Shown one piece after another: positions 36,970-48,620 of a stretch of DNA of 64,000 nt; positions within the stretch are counted from its first letter, which is position 1, and every line of letters begins with the position of its first letter. The notes beneath the pieces were generated by a model. The model had not been told where the DNA came from, searched no databases, and worked only from the letters and a program-made list of their open reading frames with translations. This DNA is from Ampelomyces quisqualis (taxonomy: Eukaryota > Ascomycota > Dothideomycetes > Pleosporales > Phaeosphaeriaceae). Made by a program: the position numbers and the translations under genes. The stretch covers positions 186,001 through 250,000 of the forward strand of contig JAGTXZ010000009.1 of NCBI GenBank assembly GCA_018398575.1, given 5' to 3'.

Positions 36970-37740
36970 GAGGACTATGTTCAGTGGCAGTAATTTATTT
37001 CTGTTTCAAAATCTGCATTATGGAAGTGGCGGTATTGCTCTGTATAGGCAGGGAATTGATGAGAAACGTCTCAGAGTACTCTTATAGTGACGGTGTACAA
37101 AATTGCTAATTCATTTTATTTTTACGTCGAACTTGTGTCATGTACGGGTGATGAAGGTTCAGTTGGTGCAGGATTAGAATTGCGTGACTTTTGCGGCAGT
37201 CCCATGGTAGCATTCGGTCCCTTCCGGTAGAGCACAACACACGGTGACGATGACTATGTAAAAAGCCGCCCAGATGCCGGGTACGGTAGGCAGGCCTTGG
37301 TGCCCATTACGCCGCAAAGAAAAGTGCTATTACGCACGCCATTCGAACGTCTCTGCATGCCATGTTGTTGGTGGGCTGTGTAGGTAGCAAGCAATGCATC
37401 TTCGAGGGTGGTCGAATCTATTCTTCATATCTGACTACGGTTCGTGCACAGCCGTGGCGATGGGTACACAAATAGAAGCAGCTCGCCAAGATGGCGACCT
37501 TGAACACGTCTGCCGTCCGGTTGACGTCGTGGTGCCTCGTTTCTTGTCGCACTGATTCATGATTCATGCGTACCATGGCCGATCAGTGCTTACGTATGTT
37601 TGAACATGTTTTTCTGTAGCGGAGTGAACCCAAAACGCCAAGTGATGGTGGGGTTGGTTAGTGTGATATTTTCCAGATCCGTGCCGCCTATCTGCACGTG
37701 TACAGCTTGAAAGTTGCGTCATCGGCAAGAGCTTGCGGCC
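36970..37740. other. intergenic region, 3' flank of Cyc8
   Basis: About 770 bp. AT-rich stretches such as TTCATTTTATTTTTACG (about 37,110) may hold the Cyc8 polyadenylation signals. No coding frame or repeat seen. Confidence 0.6.
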
Positions 37741-38483
37741 ATGCTTCAGCTACTGTCACAATCGCAACGCGCTTTACCACGAAGCAACGCGACTCTCGCA
37801 CGCCGTCCCTTGGCTAGCCTGCGCAACTTGGTATCCACCACGACAGATTCTCCACAACCCTCGCACACGCGTCGCACCTCCCGGCGACCAACCCCCGTCC
37901 GTCCTCGCACTGCGATACCTCAGATCGGTACTTCCCCAGTCGCCATACGCACACGCACCATGTCCTCGGACGCAGACTACGCGTCCTTCCTCGATAGAGC
38001 GAACCAAGACACAGGCTCGGCGGAACAGCAAAGCAGCTCGAAGAAGAAGAAGAGCTACGGCACCAAGAGCGTGGACACAGCGGTGCCACAGGCGCTGGAG
38101 CAGGTGGAGGAGTACTACGTCAGCGAGGCGGATGAGCCGTTTGAGCCTGTCGCGCTGAAATACAGCGGGAGCTCGATCTCTGCTGGTACGCACTTGTTGC
38201 ACGCTGCCAGATGGCATGTGGCGTGACGATGCATTGGCTGACGAGACTCACAGATGATGTCAAGGCATTGCTCGGCGGCCATGTGGATGTGGAGGAGGTC
38301 CAGGGGTCGAGTTTTACGAAGCAATATCAGAAGGTTGTGGATGCGGTCCAGGAGGCGGGGAGTGGGGACGTCAAGGTGTTCAAGGTGCAGATTGATGGCA
38401 CGAGGGCGGAGTTTTATGTTGTTGCCGTGGATGAGAAGGAAGGCAGGGTTGTTGGACTCAAGGCGCTGAGCGTGGAGTCGTGA
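37741..38483 (+). CDS. conserved-looking small protein with a mitochondrial-type presequence, function unknown
   Basis: Two exons (37741-38185 and 38254-38483; intron 68 nt, GTACGC to CAG) give 224 residues. The first 40 residues, starting MLQLLSQSQRALPRSN, have Arg, Ser and Leu but no Asp or Glu, as in mitochondrial targeting sequences. A second in-frame ATG at 37,960 (MSSDADYASFL) would give a 151-residue form without this leader. The body has a basic patch (SSSKKKKSYGTKS), an acidic stretch (VEEYYVSEADEPFEP) and a C-terminal alpha/beta-like segment (FKVQIDGTRAEFYVVAVDE). I do not recognise the family. That the two exons join in frame and that composition is gene-like supports a real gene. 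Targeting is inference. Confidence 0.75.
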
Positions 38484-39610
38484 GCATGCGAGGCGACTCA
38501 GGCGAGTAGATGGATTCCAGGCTGGCTCGTATCTGCGGTAACACGAATGTTCCCTTGTCTGCACGACATGCGCGTGAGTGGTGGTGCTGCACATGATTGA
38601 CCTCAACCACAAGGGAAGCTTGATGTACCGAGTTGGGTCGAGGCGACCAGCTCCCTATCGATAGTCTCAGCCCTGTGGCCTTGATGGCGCGCTCTAGTCG
38701 GCATCACGGGAGCGCGTCGGCATCTGGGGTGTTTCACGGAGGGGGTGGTGCAGCATGGCTGGACAGAGGTGTGTGTGAGAACGAGGGATGGAACCAGACT
38801 TGGAGATGGGCAGCGAGTCAGCGAGGTTGGATTATATGTGGTGCGACGCGTCAGCGCAATGATCAATCTACCCACTGTAGATAGCCGGCCCATGTGCGTG
38901 TGTTTGCGGAGGAGGTCTCAGGTGGATGGCGGGTGCATACCGAGTAGTAAGTACTCCGTACTGCGTGCCGTCGTGCATGGTCAAACGGGCGGTGTGGCCA
39001 GGGGAGACTGGTCTTGTCGTGGAGAATAGTCCGCACTGCAAGCGCCGGCGCCGCGCTTCGAGTTCTTACTCCTGAGTCTGGCGCCCACTGCCCAACACGA
39101 CACCACCCGCACACTGCATTAATCATTAATCGCCAGCTTCGCCTGCGCCGCGCGATAAGCACCTCCAAGTCCCCCCGACCAGGCTTCCTTCCTTCCCGCC
39201 AAGGTGCCTGTGCAGCGCGTTCCTGGCCAAGCTCCCCCATACCACCTACCCTGCCCGCAGCGAGAGAGCTCTCCTGAGAACGTGGAACCGCGCCCACAGC
39301 CGTCTGCCTCTCTTCGACACCAGCAGCACTAGATACCGAGCAGCTTTTGCCCGTCGGCTTTCCCCCCTTCTGTGTATTGTACCTCGTCCGACGCATTCGG
39401 AGTCTTGCATAGCATAGCGCCCGTCCCCCCCCCCTGGTTGCCCCGTTACCGTCGCCCGTCACCGTTTCGGCGCCACCTGCAGGACGCTCCCTTTGCCCGC
39501 ATTTCTCCATTCTCCATTGCGTGCCGCAGCCGCACCACAACACTCGTTTACCACCACCACCACACTTTGCAGCCTACACCCATAGCAGCCTGCATCTGTT
39601 AGCACCCGCC
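38484..39610. other. intergenic region and probable 5' leader of the Kre6/Skn1-type gene
   Basis: About 1.1 kb without a convincing gene. From about 39,100 to 39,610 the plus strand is C/T-rich with runs such as CCCGTCCCCCCCCCCTGG near 39,420, typical of a fungal promoter and 5' leader. The word GTACTCCGTAC occurs at 38,951-38,961. Confidence 0.6.
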
Positions 39611-41823
39611 ATGTCGCTCATGCCCCAGTCGCCGCGAGGCAGCGGGCCTCCCCACATCCGCCTCAACTCGGGCACACAGGAAGCTCGCACCGACGACAAT
39701 GCGCCGCCTGCCGTGCGACCTGGCACCGCGAGAACACACTCGGCGCGCTCCCTCATGCAGCCCATCCGTCCCACCACGGCCCCGCAAAGTCCCGGCCTCT
39801 ACTCGCCAACCTCGCCGGGTGTGTACAGCAATGCAGACACCGCCGCATCCGCCGAGCTGCTGCTCCCGCCAAAGAAGCTGAAGACGCGGCCCTACCGCGA
39901 CGAGTCTCCCGTACGGTCGCCGTCTGCCATGTCACGGCGGACAAGCTGGAGTTCAGACATGACACACGACTCACGGGGGCCGTTCGCTTCCCCCTTTGAC
40001 GACTCACGCGCACCCTCGAGGGCCGGCAGCGATGACGACCTCAACACCCAGACAGTATCCGAAAAGTTCAACATTCTACCATCTGCAGGCCTGCTATTGT
40101 TCCCCGAAGATGTCGAAAAGGACGATTACCTGCACAACCCCGACCCCAACGAGAAGGAGCAGCGCGATTGCAACATCTTCACCAAGCGAGGTGCCATGAA
40201 TGTCGGCGGTCTTGCATTCTTCGCCCTAGGTCTACTTGTGCTGTTCATCGGCTACCCAGTACTGTATGTCAAATCACCATGGTGCCCAACGACACCTGCA
40301 GCCAATGTACTAACTCGCCTGCAGTACTTTTGTCGACAAAATGACCAAGCCAGAACGGACCCCGTGTACCGACAATCCGCTATGTATAGCAGGCAGAGAA
40401 AGCGAACCGCTATTGGCGAACCTGAGACATGGTCTCATCGATCCCGACACCCCGCAGAGCGCCATGTCTCGCACATCGTACAGCGGAAAGAAGCAGAAGC
40501 TCGTCTTCTCCGATGAGTTCAACACAGATGGTCGCACTTTTTACGATGGCGACGACCCCTATTTCCAAGCTGTAGACATCTGGTACGGCGCTACGCAGGA
40601 TCTCGAGGTAAGTCGCGCCATGTAACCATGACTGCTCTCTCTAACGTGCGACAGTGGTACGACCCAGATGCAGCCTATACCGAGAACGGCACTCTGAACT
40701 TTAAATTCGACTTGTTCGAGAACCATGGGCTCAAATACCGATCAGGCATGGTCCAGTCGTGGAACAAGCTTTGCTACAAGGGCGGACATCTCGAGGCCAG
40801 TATTTCGCTACCTGGACGCGGTGATGTGAGTGGTTTCTGGCCAGGTTTCTGGACCATGGGCAACCTTGCGCGTCCCGGCTACCTCGGCTCTACCGAAGGT
40901 CTGTGGCCTTACAGCTACCATGACGAGTGCGACTTGGGTATCACGCCAAACCAAAGTTCCTACGATGGTCTCAGCTATTTGCCAGGAATGAGGCTTCCAG
41001 CCTGCACCTGTCAAGGCGAGGATCATCCCAGCCCTGGTAAATCTCGAAGTGCTCCTGAAATCGATGCCCTGGAAGGCTCTGTTCATTTCCTTGGACCCGG
41101 AGAGACCAACGCCGTGGGTGTCGTTTCGCAATCTTTCCAGGCCGCGCCATTTGATATCTGGTACATGCCTGATTACGGTAAGTTTTCTCCTATGGCCATC
41201 GGGCTTTCGCTGACTTTGGCAAGATTACTTCGAGGTGTATGACACGTCAATCACAATGATGAACGCTTACAAGGGTGGTCCTTTCCAGGAAGCCATTTCA
41301 GGATTGACCAATCTCAACACCGACTGGTACGACGGCAAAGCATACCAGACCTACTCGTTTGAGTATGCACCAGGCAAAGACGGCTACATCACCTGGTATG
41401 TGGGCGAGGACAAGACATGGACCATGAAGGCTCCAGCAACACGACCCAACGGCAACGTTGGTACTCGAGTCATTCCAGAAGAGCCCATGGCCATCATCGC
41501 CAACTCTGGCATGTCGAACAGTTTCGCGGCCATTGACGTGGCCACAATCGAAAAGGGCCTACCTTCCATCATGCGCATCGACTACATCCGAATCTACCAG
41601 GATGAGGACCAAGAAAATGACGACGATTTCATGACCTGCGATCCTCCCGGATATCCGACTACCGATTACATCAAGAAGCACCCGAGTGCTTATATGAACC
41701 CCAATCTTACTGATTGGTAAGTCTCTCTTCCCATGATGTTCCGCAAAGGTCTAACCGCTGTGCAGGAAAGGTACCGGCCACTCTTGGCCAAAGAACTCGT
41801 TCATGGACGGCTGCAAGGAATGA
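39611..41823 (+). CDS. Kre6/Skn1-type glucan synthesis-associated protein (GH16-like)
   Basis: Five exons: 39611-40263, 40325-40607, 40655-41177, 41224-41716, 41766-41823, giving 669 residues with consistent phase. Layout: a Ser/Pro-rich cytosolic tail (1-195), one membrane span (about 199-218, LAFFALGLLVLFIGY), then a luminal GH16-like domain. The GH16 signature EIDALEGS lies at residues 447-454, with E447, D449 and E452 as the residues that are catalytic in this clan, and nearby GFWPGFWTMGN. Family members sit in the ER/Golgi/plasma membrane as type II proteins and are needed for normal beta-1,6-glucan in the cell wall; hydrolase activity is not established for them. The last exon is short and ends SFMDGCKE. 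The neighbouring P450 gene converges on it. Confidence 0.92.
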
Positions 41824-43661
41824 ACTTCGCCCATATCCATTCCGACAGTAGCATTTCGTCGCCACCGGAACTGCTGGTTCATGTTCCAATCTTTGTTTCT
41901 TCTGTCAGACTACTACTTGATGTGGCCACGGCAAACGACGATACCCACATTTTCCCGTACGCGAGAACGATGATACACAAAAAACAGCCACGTAACTCTA
42001 GACGTATTCCCTTTTCATCTTGAAGCCACAAGAAGCATTTGCATTGGCGTTCATGAGGCGCTTCTATCTACGATTTTATCTAATCGACATATGGTGTCGG
42101 CAACTTCGGAATCACGCAATCGACCGGTCGACAATCCGCGTCCCACTCCTCCCGAGACCGCATCTACTCCGTGCCCTTTTGCATGCGACACCACGTCCTA
42201 CCAGAACATTTTGATTATGTTGAGGGCTTCCAAGACTTACTTTTCACCTTCTTTTGCAACATATGGCGCTCTTTGTATATTACTGCATTTGTTTCTTTCG
42301 GGCCCTTCAACTTAGCATCGCCTGTATACAGCATTATTTCTGTCCGATCCCGCCCTCTCGAGGCTCTTTTGCTGACTGCCACTTTCTCATTTGGATGTTT
42401 TGAACCAAGAGGATTTGAGCTCCTGGGCGTCCCTGTGCTTTGGTTGCTGCTTAATTTCACATTCAGGCTTCTCACAATTCGTTGCCTGCGAATGCGGAGC
42501 TTGTGTGGGGCATGAATTTGGGAATGCTGCATGTTTTTGTGTTGGAAACCTGTTCTTGGGAATGAGAAGGAGCTGTGGAGAGAATAGATGGGGAAGAAAG
42601 GAGGGAGGGCATATTATCCGGACACCACCAGTCAAATTCCAATTTCAAAAACGTGGAAAACATTGAAATTCTCAATCCGCCATGCTGAATGTTTGATCTA
42701 CCTGCGGCCTTTGTCGAAACACCAACTTCCTTTTGATCTAATGCACAAATCATCATGAACATGCTCAAGGATCGGATCCCTTACCCACCACACTACACAC
42801 CAAACACGCAACAGCAACTCTGACACCAGCATCACAACCCAGCCGCTAACCAATCCCCCTTTACCAATCGTCCCCCTTCCCCGCCCTCCGCTTACCCTCC
42901 CCCTTGCCTTTGCCCTTGCCCCAGTCCGTTTCAAGAAAAAGGATGATAATAAAAGATAAACAGATAAACAGATAAATCCACGTGCCGTCTCGGCTGTGTA
43001 CCTTGGCTTGTTTTACTTTACCCTTGCCTTGTTTTACTACTCTTGTTTTACTACTCTTGTTTTAGCTTGCCTTGTTTTACTCTACTCTACCTTCCCCTTA
43101 CCTTGGCCTTGCCTTGCCTTGCCCTTAGCTTGTCTTACCTTGTGTCGCCGAGCCATGTACGTAGGTCCGCCCCCCCATCGCTTACACTTTACACTGCATA
43201 TGCGTTAGCGAGGGAACCGAGGGTTTTGACATGTGTGGGGTCGAAACGATGTGGATGGAGAGTTCGTACAGTATTGAAGAGGAGTGGGGATGATTTTGTT
43301 TTTTGTTTGGTTCTGCGGCGCGGTTGGGGAATGTGGGGGGTTGGTGGTTGGTGGTTGCGCGGGGATGGTATGTGTGGTGTGACTGCTGAGGAAGGGGGTG
43401 CGTTGCTGGTAGGGAGGTTGGCGAAGGGAGGGGGAGGTAGGTTGGTCGCTGGTCTGATTTTGGTTTGCCAAAAACTCGAGGGCGCGGACCAGAGGGGCAC
43501 ACATGTGTCAGAGCAAGACGATGGACAGCGTCCGTCAAGTGAGGTACGATTTTGTGGTTGTTTTGTATACGTTTGGACGAGCTTGGTCCTTTGTCCATGT
43601 TGGCATGTTTATTCTTTTTTTTTCCTGCGTGCACGTAGGTACCAAAGTTTCCTTCCTCGCT
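41824..43661. other. convergent intergenic region with pyrimidine-rich simple repeats
   Basis: About 1.8 kb between the ends of the Kre6/Skn1-type gene (+) and the P450 gene (-). Several frames are open here only because composition is skewed. From about 43,010 to 43,140 short CTTGTTTTAC and CCTTGCCTTG words are repeated in tandem. No protein domain, tRNA or transposon end was seen. Confidence 0.6.
43010..43140. repeat. low-complexity tandem CTTGTTTTAC / CCTTG tract
   Basis: About 130 bp of imperfect short repeats (CTTGTTTTACTACT three times, then CCTTGCCTTGCC) in the intergenic space downstream of the P450 gene. Probably slippage-derived. Confidence 0.75.
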
Positions 43662-45626
43662 TCAGATTTCCACCCTCTTCAACATGATAGTCTTGCCTGG
43701 CGCAGGTATCATACTCCGTCCGATTTCGATATTCGCATACCTCTCTGTTTCTCCATGGGGCATCTTGATTTCATAGTCCAGAATCAATCGTGCTAGAATC
43801 AGCTTGATTTCATTCGCCGCAAAGAACCTACCAGGACACGCATGTCGTCCATAACCAAATAGCAAGTTTGTTTCGTTTGTCGTCACGAATTGGTTGCGCG
43901 CGTGGTCTGTTGGCGTGCCGTTTTGACGGATGTTGCTGGAGCGCCAGGGGTCGAATGTATTGGGAGAAGGATAAAATGCATCGTCCGAGTAGACGGCGTC
44001 ACCAGGGACTTCGACCATGACGCCTGGGGGGATGTCTTGAGGAAAGTTAGGCTGGTCTGCATCTAAGGGCTAGGTGCTACAAGGAATGCATACATTGACC
44101 GTTGGATAGGGTGATGCCTTTGACGACGCGGCGCATGAAAGAACCTAGTTGACAGAGGTTAGTTGTTTGGTATGTTACATGTAAGATATCAAGAATTAAC
44201 CTACTAACACTCAGCGCATGTACACGAATTACCTCCTTCATGTAGCTATCGAGCTTCAGCATCTGCTGCAACGCCTTGCTCGTGAGTTGTCCACCATTCT
44301 CATGCATAGCGTTGCGAATTTCTTCTCTCAGTGGCTCCATACACTCTGGCGTAACGGCTAGCGTGTACAAGATGTTTGTTGCTGTTGTAGTAGTTGTATG
44401 GATCGCCGCGAATATCAGACCAAGTTGCACATGTGCTATTTCATCAGCCGGAATGGCTCCAGCGTTGTGGTTAATCAGCCACTGCATCATATCCTCGGGC
44501 TTTTGCCAATTTGGGTCATTCTTCTCCGCCTCCAATCGTTCCTTCACAATCGGACCTAGTTGCTCAGCTGCACGTTTCTCGATCGCGCGAAGCTTCTTAA
44601 TCTCGGGCAGACGAGGAGCGAGAAATGGTTTTTGCCAAGGGCGTAGCCGCTTGATTGCGTGAACTGCCTCCATGAGGTATATGGTGTAGTTCGCGCCGAT
44701 ATCGAGATATTCCGGGTCCTGACACAGCTCCGGTCCGACGAACACGCGACCTGATATGCGCGTGACAATGTCTATGAGCTTGCGGTTGATGTCAAGCTCT
44801 GTCCACTCGTCGCAGCTGGGTAGATATTGTCTCATTGCGGCATCAACCTCGTCGGTTATGGTGGCATTCAGTCGGGCTGCTTCCACATTAGTAATATAGC
44901 AAAGGAGCAGTTTCATGTCAACGTACAAAGAGCTGGTGTGAGATCCGATTTGATGGCATGTACGGCCAGCCCAGCTTCCGTTACAATCTTTGTATATTTA
45001 ACCTCCATCAGCTATCACATTGTCAGCAAGCTTCTCTAAGGATATTTTGAAATGGTCTGCTTTTCCACCGAGCGAAGCACGTGGTCTTCAAGGACACATG
45101 TGCAGTGCAGTATCGCGTTTCAACTTTAGCAATGAGAGAGTGCGCGGACCACTTACTCTCTCGACTGCTTTTGGGAAGCTGAGAACATCATCTGGTAGCT
45201 TCCTCAATTCCGGCATCAAGGCCGTTGGGATGATGACGCTATCCTCTCCTAGATTGTCATCAGTCCTTCTGCTTGCAGCATGCTCGAAGGAAGCCTCGTA
45301 CCGTCTGGGGTGATAATCATATAAACCGAGTCTTTGAACTAACATACTATGAGCATTGCGACTCCTCGAGCTGAACAGATGCTCACCTTCTGATAACCTT
45401 CCTGAAACATGCCTCTGGTAGATTGAACAGTCCCTTTCGATGCACCAAAGACAGGTATTTTGGCGAGTTCAACACGGCGCTTAAGCTTTGGAGCAAATGT
45501 AACGGCAACAAAGATGAGAGCAGCAATTGCGGCAGTCTGCATGGTATGTGCAAGCCCGGTAAACACTTGCAGGTCTAAAGAAGCCATGCTCGGCCGCTGG
45601 TTCGTGGTGTTGAATTGTGTGTCCAT
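43662..45626 (-). CDS. cytochrome P450 monooxygenase (microsomal, fungal)
   Basis: Seven exons on the minus strand: 45387-45626, 45302-45338, 45157-45248, 44927-45011, 44205-44876, 44094-44144, 43662-44035, giving 516 residues, a normal P450 length. Seen: an N-terminal membrane anchor (residues about 23-45), FKDSVYMI and LPDDVLSFPKAVE segments, an I-helix with AAIHTTTTTATN (about 308-319), the K-helix E-V-I-R (366-369), and the haem-binding motif FGYGRHACPGRFFA with Cys459 as iron ligand. The overall look is that of the fungal group containing ent-kaurene oxidase-like and GA14-synthase-like enzymes, but substrate cannot be told. Introns 2, 4 and 6 are 53, 50 and 58 nt; intron 3 (145 nt) is the least certain. 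No terpene cyclase or other biosynthetic gene is adjacent. Confidence 0.9.
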
Positions 45627-46193
45627 GGTTGTGGTGGCCACTGAACTTAGGTTCGAGTGATCAAGCGTGTTGAAGTCTGAAGTTCAGCGTTGAGTGAGCG
45701 ATGCTCAATGTTAAGTAGGTGAGCGGTCCTTGCCTGATCTCCACGTCTCGAAACCGAATAGTGGTCTAGGGGGGCGTACCCTTGTGCAATGGCATCACAT
45801 CGTCGTATCCAGCTGCGTTTGGCAGGCGCTTATCATGGGGGAAAGCGACCACGCGTGCCAGTTCGGCACCAAGCTGCTGTCAAATTGGCCCTCACCAACT
45901 CATTATGAGCTACACACGCACGAACGCTCTAACGTCGTCGTAAGTAGAGGTGCAATACGGCGTATACGGTCTCAGAAGCAAACCAAGTGGGCCGGTTGGT
46001 GCATGCTAAATGGATTCAGGGTTTATTTCCCGACGATCCCGGCGCCACGCCCGCCGAGTGTCTCCATCAAGGCCGTTGGTAGATTCGCTTGCACCTCTCA
46101 ACCAATGAAAAATGGCTCGATACGTGTGACCCAAGCAATCTGGGCATCTCACGAATAGAGATGGGCCGTATACAAATACGATCAGATTTTCAC

Positions 46194-46243
46194 GTATATT
46201 CCGTGTTATCTAATACCATACGAATCCGTGTCTGTATCTGTAT
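46194..46243 (+). repeat. short palindrome-bearing repeat, copy 1
   Basis: Contains ATACCATACGAATCCGTGTC and TGTATCTGTATA and matches 46,555-46,607. With the flanking GCCGTATAC (about 46,164) and GTATACGGC (about 46,238) it forms an inverted repeat of roughly 85 bp, like a small MITE or hairpin. Confidence 0.75.
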
Positions 46244-46554
46244 ACGGCGCTAGCCATATCAGGAAGGAGGTGAGCAAGTGGGATCTATTCACCCAAGGTT
46301 TTAGCTATTCTAATCTATCTTATCCTCAGACTCCTGCTCTACCTCCTCTGCTGCAAAATATCAGGATTACGTCACTCCATTTGGGATCAGATCGACCTAT
46401 TTTCAACACCAGAAAGTTCAGAATATGGCATATAGAAGCGTGGAAGAGGTGGGAAGCAAAGCTGCAGAACTGCGGAGAAGGGCTAAAAACAGGGCAAATT
46501 TGAGTCTGTGCACTCACGGATGCTGCAGCATCTGGTATCCATACAGATGATTGT

Positions 46555-46607
46555 GTATATTCCGTATGGTATCTGATACCATACGAATCCGTATCTGTAT
46601 CTGTATA
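46555..46607 (+). repeat. short palindrome-bearing repeat, copy 2
   Basis: Same unit as 46,194-46,243, here with a perfect palindrome TATGGTATCTGATACCATA. The two copies are in direct orientation about 360 bp apart. Confidence 0.75.
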
Positions 46608-47240
46608 GTCACGAATCACGATGCGGATGATCATCTCGGATGGTGTGTTTCCTTGATCCGAGACTGGGCATCGGAGCGGCATCTGGCGCGCACCCTGCCA
46701 GGTGTCGAGCTGAGTTGCATCGGAAGAAGGCTTGCATGGGCAACCGAGCAAGCGAGAGTTTGCTGTGTGTCGTGTTACGGAGTACAGTGTTGTAAAGGCG
46801 GAGGAACGAAGTACAAAGGTGGCTCGGGACATTGGGGAAGGAGCCTGGTCGTCGCTTCCTGTCGTGCAACTTCTCTCCATTTGCGCTGAAGTGCAAGACG
46901 CCTCATTTCTTCCTGCACCATTATCTAGGCATGACGGCATTTTGAGATAGCCGTAAGCCCTGAGCACAAAGTATGTTGGGACAGTTTAGTGTCAATAGCA
47001 AGGCTGGTGTGCCCCAAATCTTGTCGTACACACGTTGTAGGTTTGGATCCACGTACGACCTATCACAAGATAGTGGCACATCTCTGTCATTTCTCTCGCA
47101 GGTATTCTGTAGGCAGCTAGCCATGATTACATCTGCCACACCGATATCCCTTGGTTGCCGTGCTCCGTCAACCTGTAACAGCATTCTGCCTGAACAAAAC
47201 ATGTCCCAGTCCACGTCTCACCGTTACACGACTTTCACAA

Positions 47241-47906
47241 TCAAAGCATCCCAGCAACAACCATCGGCGCCGCAACCTCATCCCTCCTCTCCTCCACAAT
47301 CGCCAGTGCCCATCCCATCGCCGTCCCAGGTCTACAGTCACCCCAGCCCTCTCTTTCCCTTTCCCTTTGCAGGTTCTCTCGCCGCAACCCCTTTGTCGCG
47401 TGAGCAGGAAGCGAGGATGAGTCGCCGCACGCCGTCGTCATCAGCGAGTATTATGGCAGCAGGACCAGCGCCAGGAAGGGATGAGGATGTTGTAATTTAT
47501 TTCTTTTCTGGTGGGCGGGTTGAGAGAAAAAGAGAGGGCATGGACGGGAGAGTGGGGGACGAATGCGGATTGATTTCGTGGCATGCTGTTGTCCAACGGA
47601 AGAAAAGTGTTGGGGGTAGTGTAGGATGCAATTCGGCCAAGTTGGGTCTTGAAATAGAGAGTCGTTGGGCAAGGGGGTTACTGGTGCATGATTCTGATTC
47701 TTGGGGTTCGCGCCTGCGGATTGCACGTCGAAGCCTGCGCGGATGAGGACTGGGGATGCGTTGGTGATCCTCAGAGCGCGCTGCAGTGGGTTTGCATGGG
47801 GAAGCTCGATATGAATGTAACGGACGGGCACAAACTTGCCATCATGTGGTATGACGAACTCAATCTCTTCGGAGTCATCTGCGACAAGAATGAGGGCTGA
47901 AGGCAT
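47241..47906 (-). pseudogene. DJ-1/PfpI (ThiJ) family protein, degraded
   Basis: The start is convincing: ATG 47,906, MPSALILVADDSEEIEF, then a 90-nt intron (47,750-47,839) with a GC donor (GCAAGT) and AG acceptor, after which VLIRAGFDVQSAGAN follows. This is the N-terminus of DJ-1-type proteins. Downstream the order is kept but broken: a YNILI-like strand near 47,480 is put out of frame by one extra base, then a LADDDGVRRLI segment, then a direct jump to the C-terminus (PGTAMGWALAIVEE and VAAPMVV, ending TGA at 47,241). The part that should hold the nucleophile Cys (A-x-C-A/H-G) and about 60 further residues is missing. The family includes glyoxalases and stress chaperones; this copy cannot make such a protein. 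Confidence 0.75.
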
Positions 47907-47955
47907 GCTACTCTAACGGTATAGGAGCTGTCTTAAAGGTTTGTAAATGGGGTTC

Positions 47956-48620
47956 CTACTCGAGAACTTGTGTTGGACAACAATTGGTAAAGCCATTGTT
48001 GAACCTGAAGGTCAACCACGTGGTGTTGTACCTGAACCTCGGCATATGACGTATGTGGGGGTACCAGGATAGGTAAAAGCGATAAGGTTTGCCAAACAGA
48101 GACTTCACTGCTCCATCTGATGTGAGAGGGAGATGGTTGGAGAACCCATCAGGTTGAAGAAAGAATAGCATTTGCTCATTTCGATCCTCTATCGGATCGA
48201 TTGGTACAGATTGAACTTCATCAGGATATCACGAAATTGACCACGCAGACCCCTATGTACATACGAATTCCTGCCCCAAAACACCTCGAAAGTCAGGTCG
48301 TATAGCGTTCCCATATTCAATTCCGCATTAGGTAAACGCCGTGCATCAAGCGCTCGTGAAGAAGAATGTCATCAACGATGACGAAACCACGCGCCGCTCC
48401 TCTATACACCTTGAATATCTCATCTCGTGAAACCATCCAGTACGTAGTGTCGCCCCAAGCAAAGAAAATAAAGCTGCTGTGGAGAGATCGATTGGCATGC
48501 GAGTCCAAGTTCTCAACCCACGCGCGCCCTATCCTTTGGTAATGAGACGTTGACGTAACACGCAGCCCGACAGAGCGCCTACCTCCTCTAACCGGCTGCG
48601 ATGTATTTCAGAAGAGGCCA
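47956..48620 (-). pseudogene. degenerate coding region, unknown family
   Basis: Three overlapping minus-strand frames each look coding in turn: one to about 48,317 (WVENLDSHANRSLHSSF, VVDDILLHERLMHGVYLMRN-like end), one around 48,190-48,310 (MGTLYDLTFEVFWGRNSY, RGQFRDILMKFN) and one at 47,956-48,200 (MLFFLQPDGFSNHL, RFYLSWYPHIRHMPRF). They follow one another in order, which suggests one gene broken by frameshifts or joined by introns I could not place. No family recognised. It lies between the DJ-1 pseudogene and AreA. Confidence 0.4.

Larger units (their letters stand above)
45627..47240. other. intergenic region upstream of the P450 gene, with two palindromic repeat copies
   Basis: About 1.6 kb with no supported gene. 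Frames of 90-260 codons occur on both strands but show no domain or coherent start. It contains two copies of a 50-bp palindrome-bearing repeat (46,194-46,243 and 46,555-46,607) and one TACGGAGTAC word (46,776-46,785). Confidence 0.55.

Noticed and set aside
43043..43687. 214-codon plus-strand frame between two convergent genes
   Set aside because: Built from simple CTTG/TTTAC repeats and overlaps the end of the P450 coding region on the other strand.
45730..46158. 142-codon plus-strand frame upstream of the P450 gene
   Set aside because: No domain, no conserved-looking segment, unusual composition; probably chance.
46973..47746. 257-codon plus-strand open frame
   Set aside because: It lies antisense to the DJ-1 pseudogene, whose motifs are recognisable, and has only low-complexity Ser/Pro/Gln content itself.
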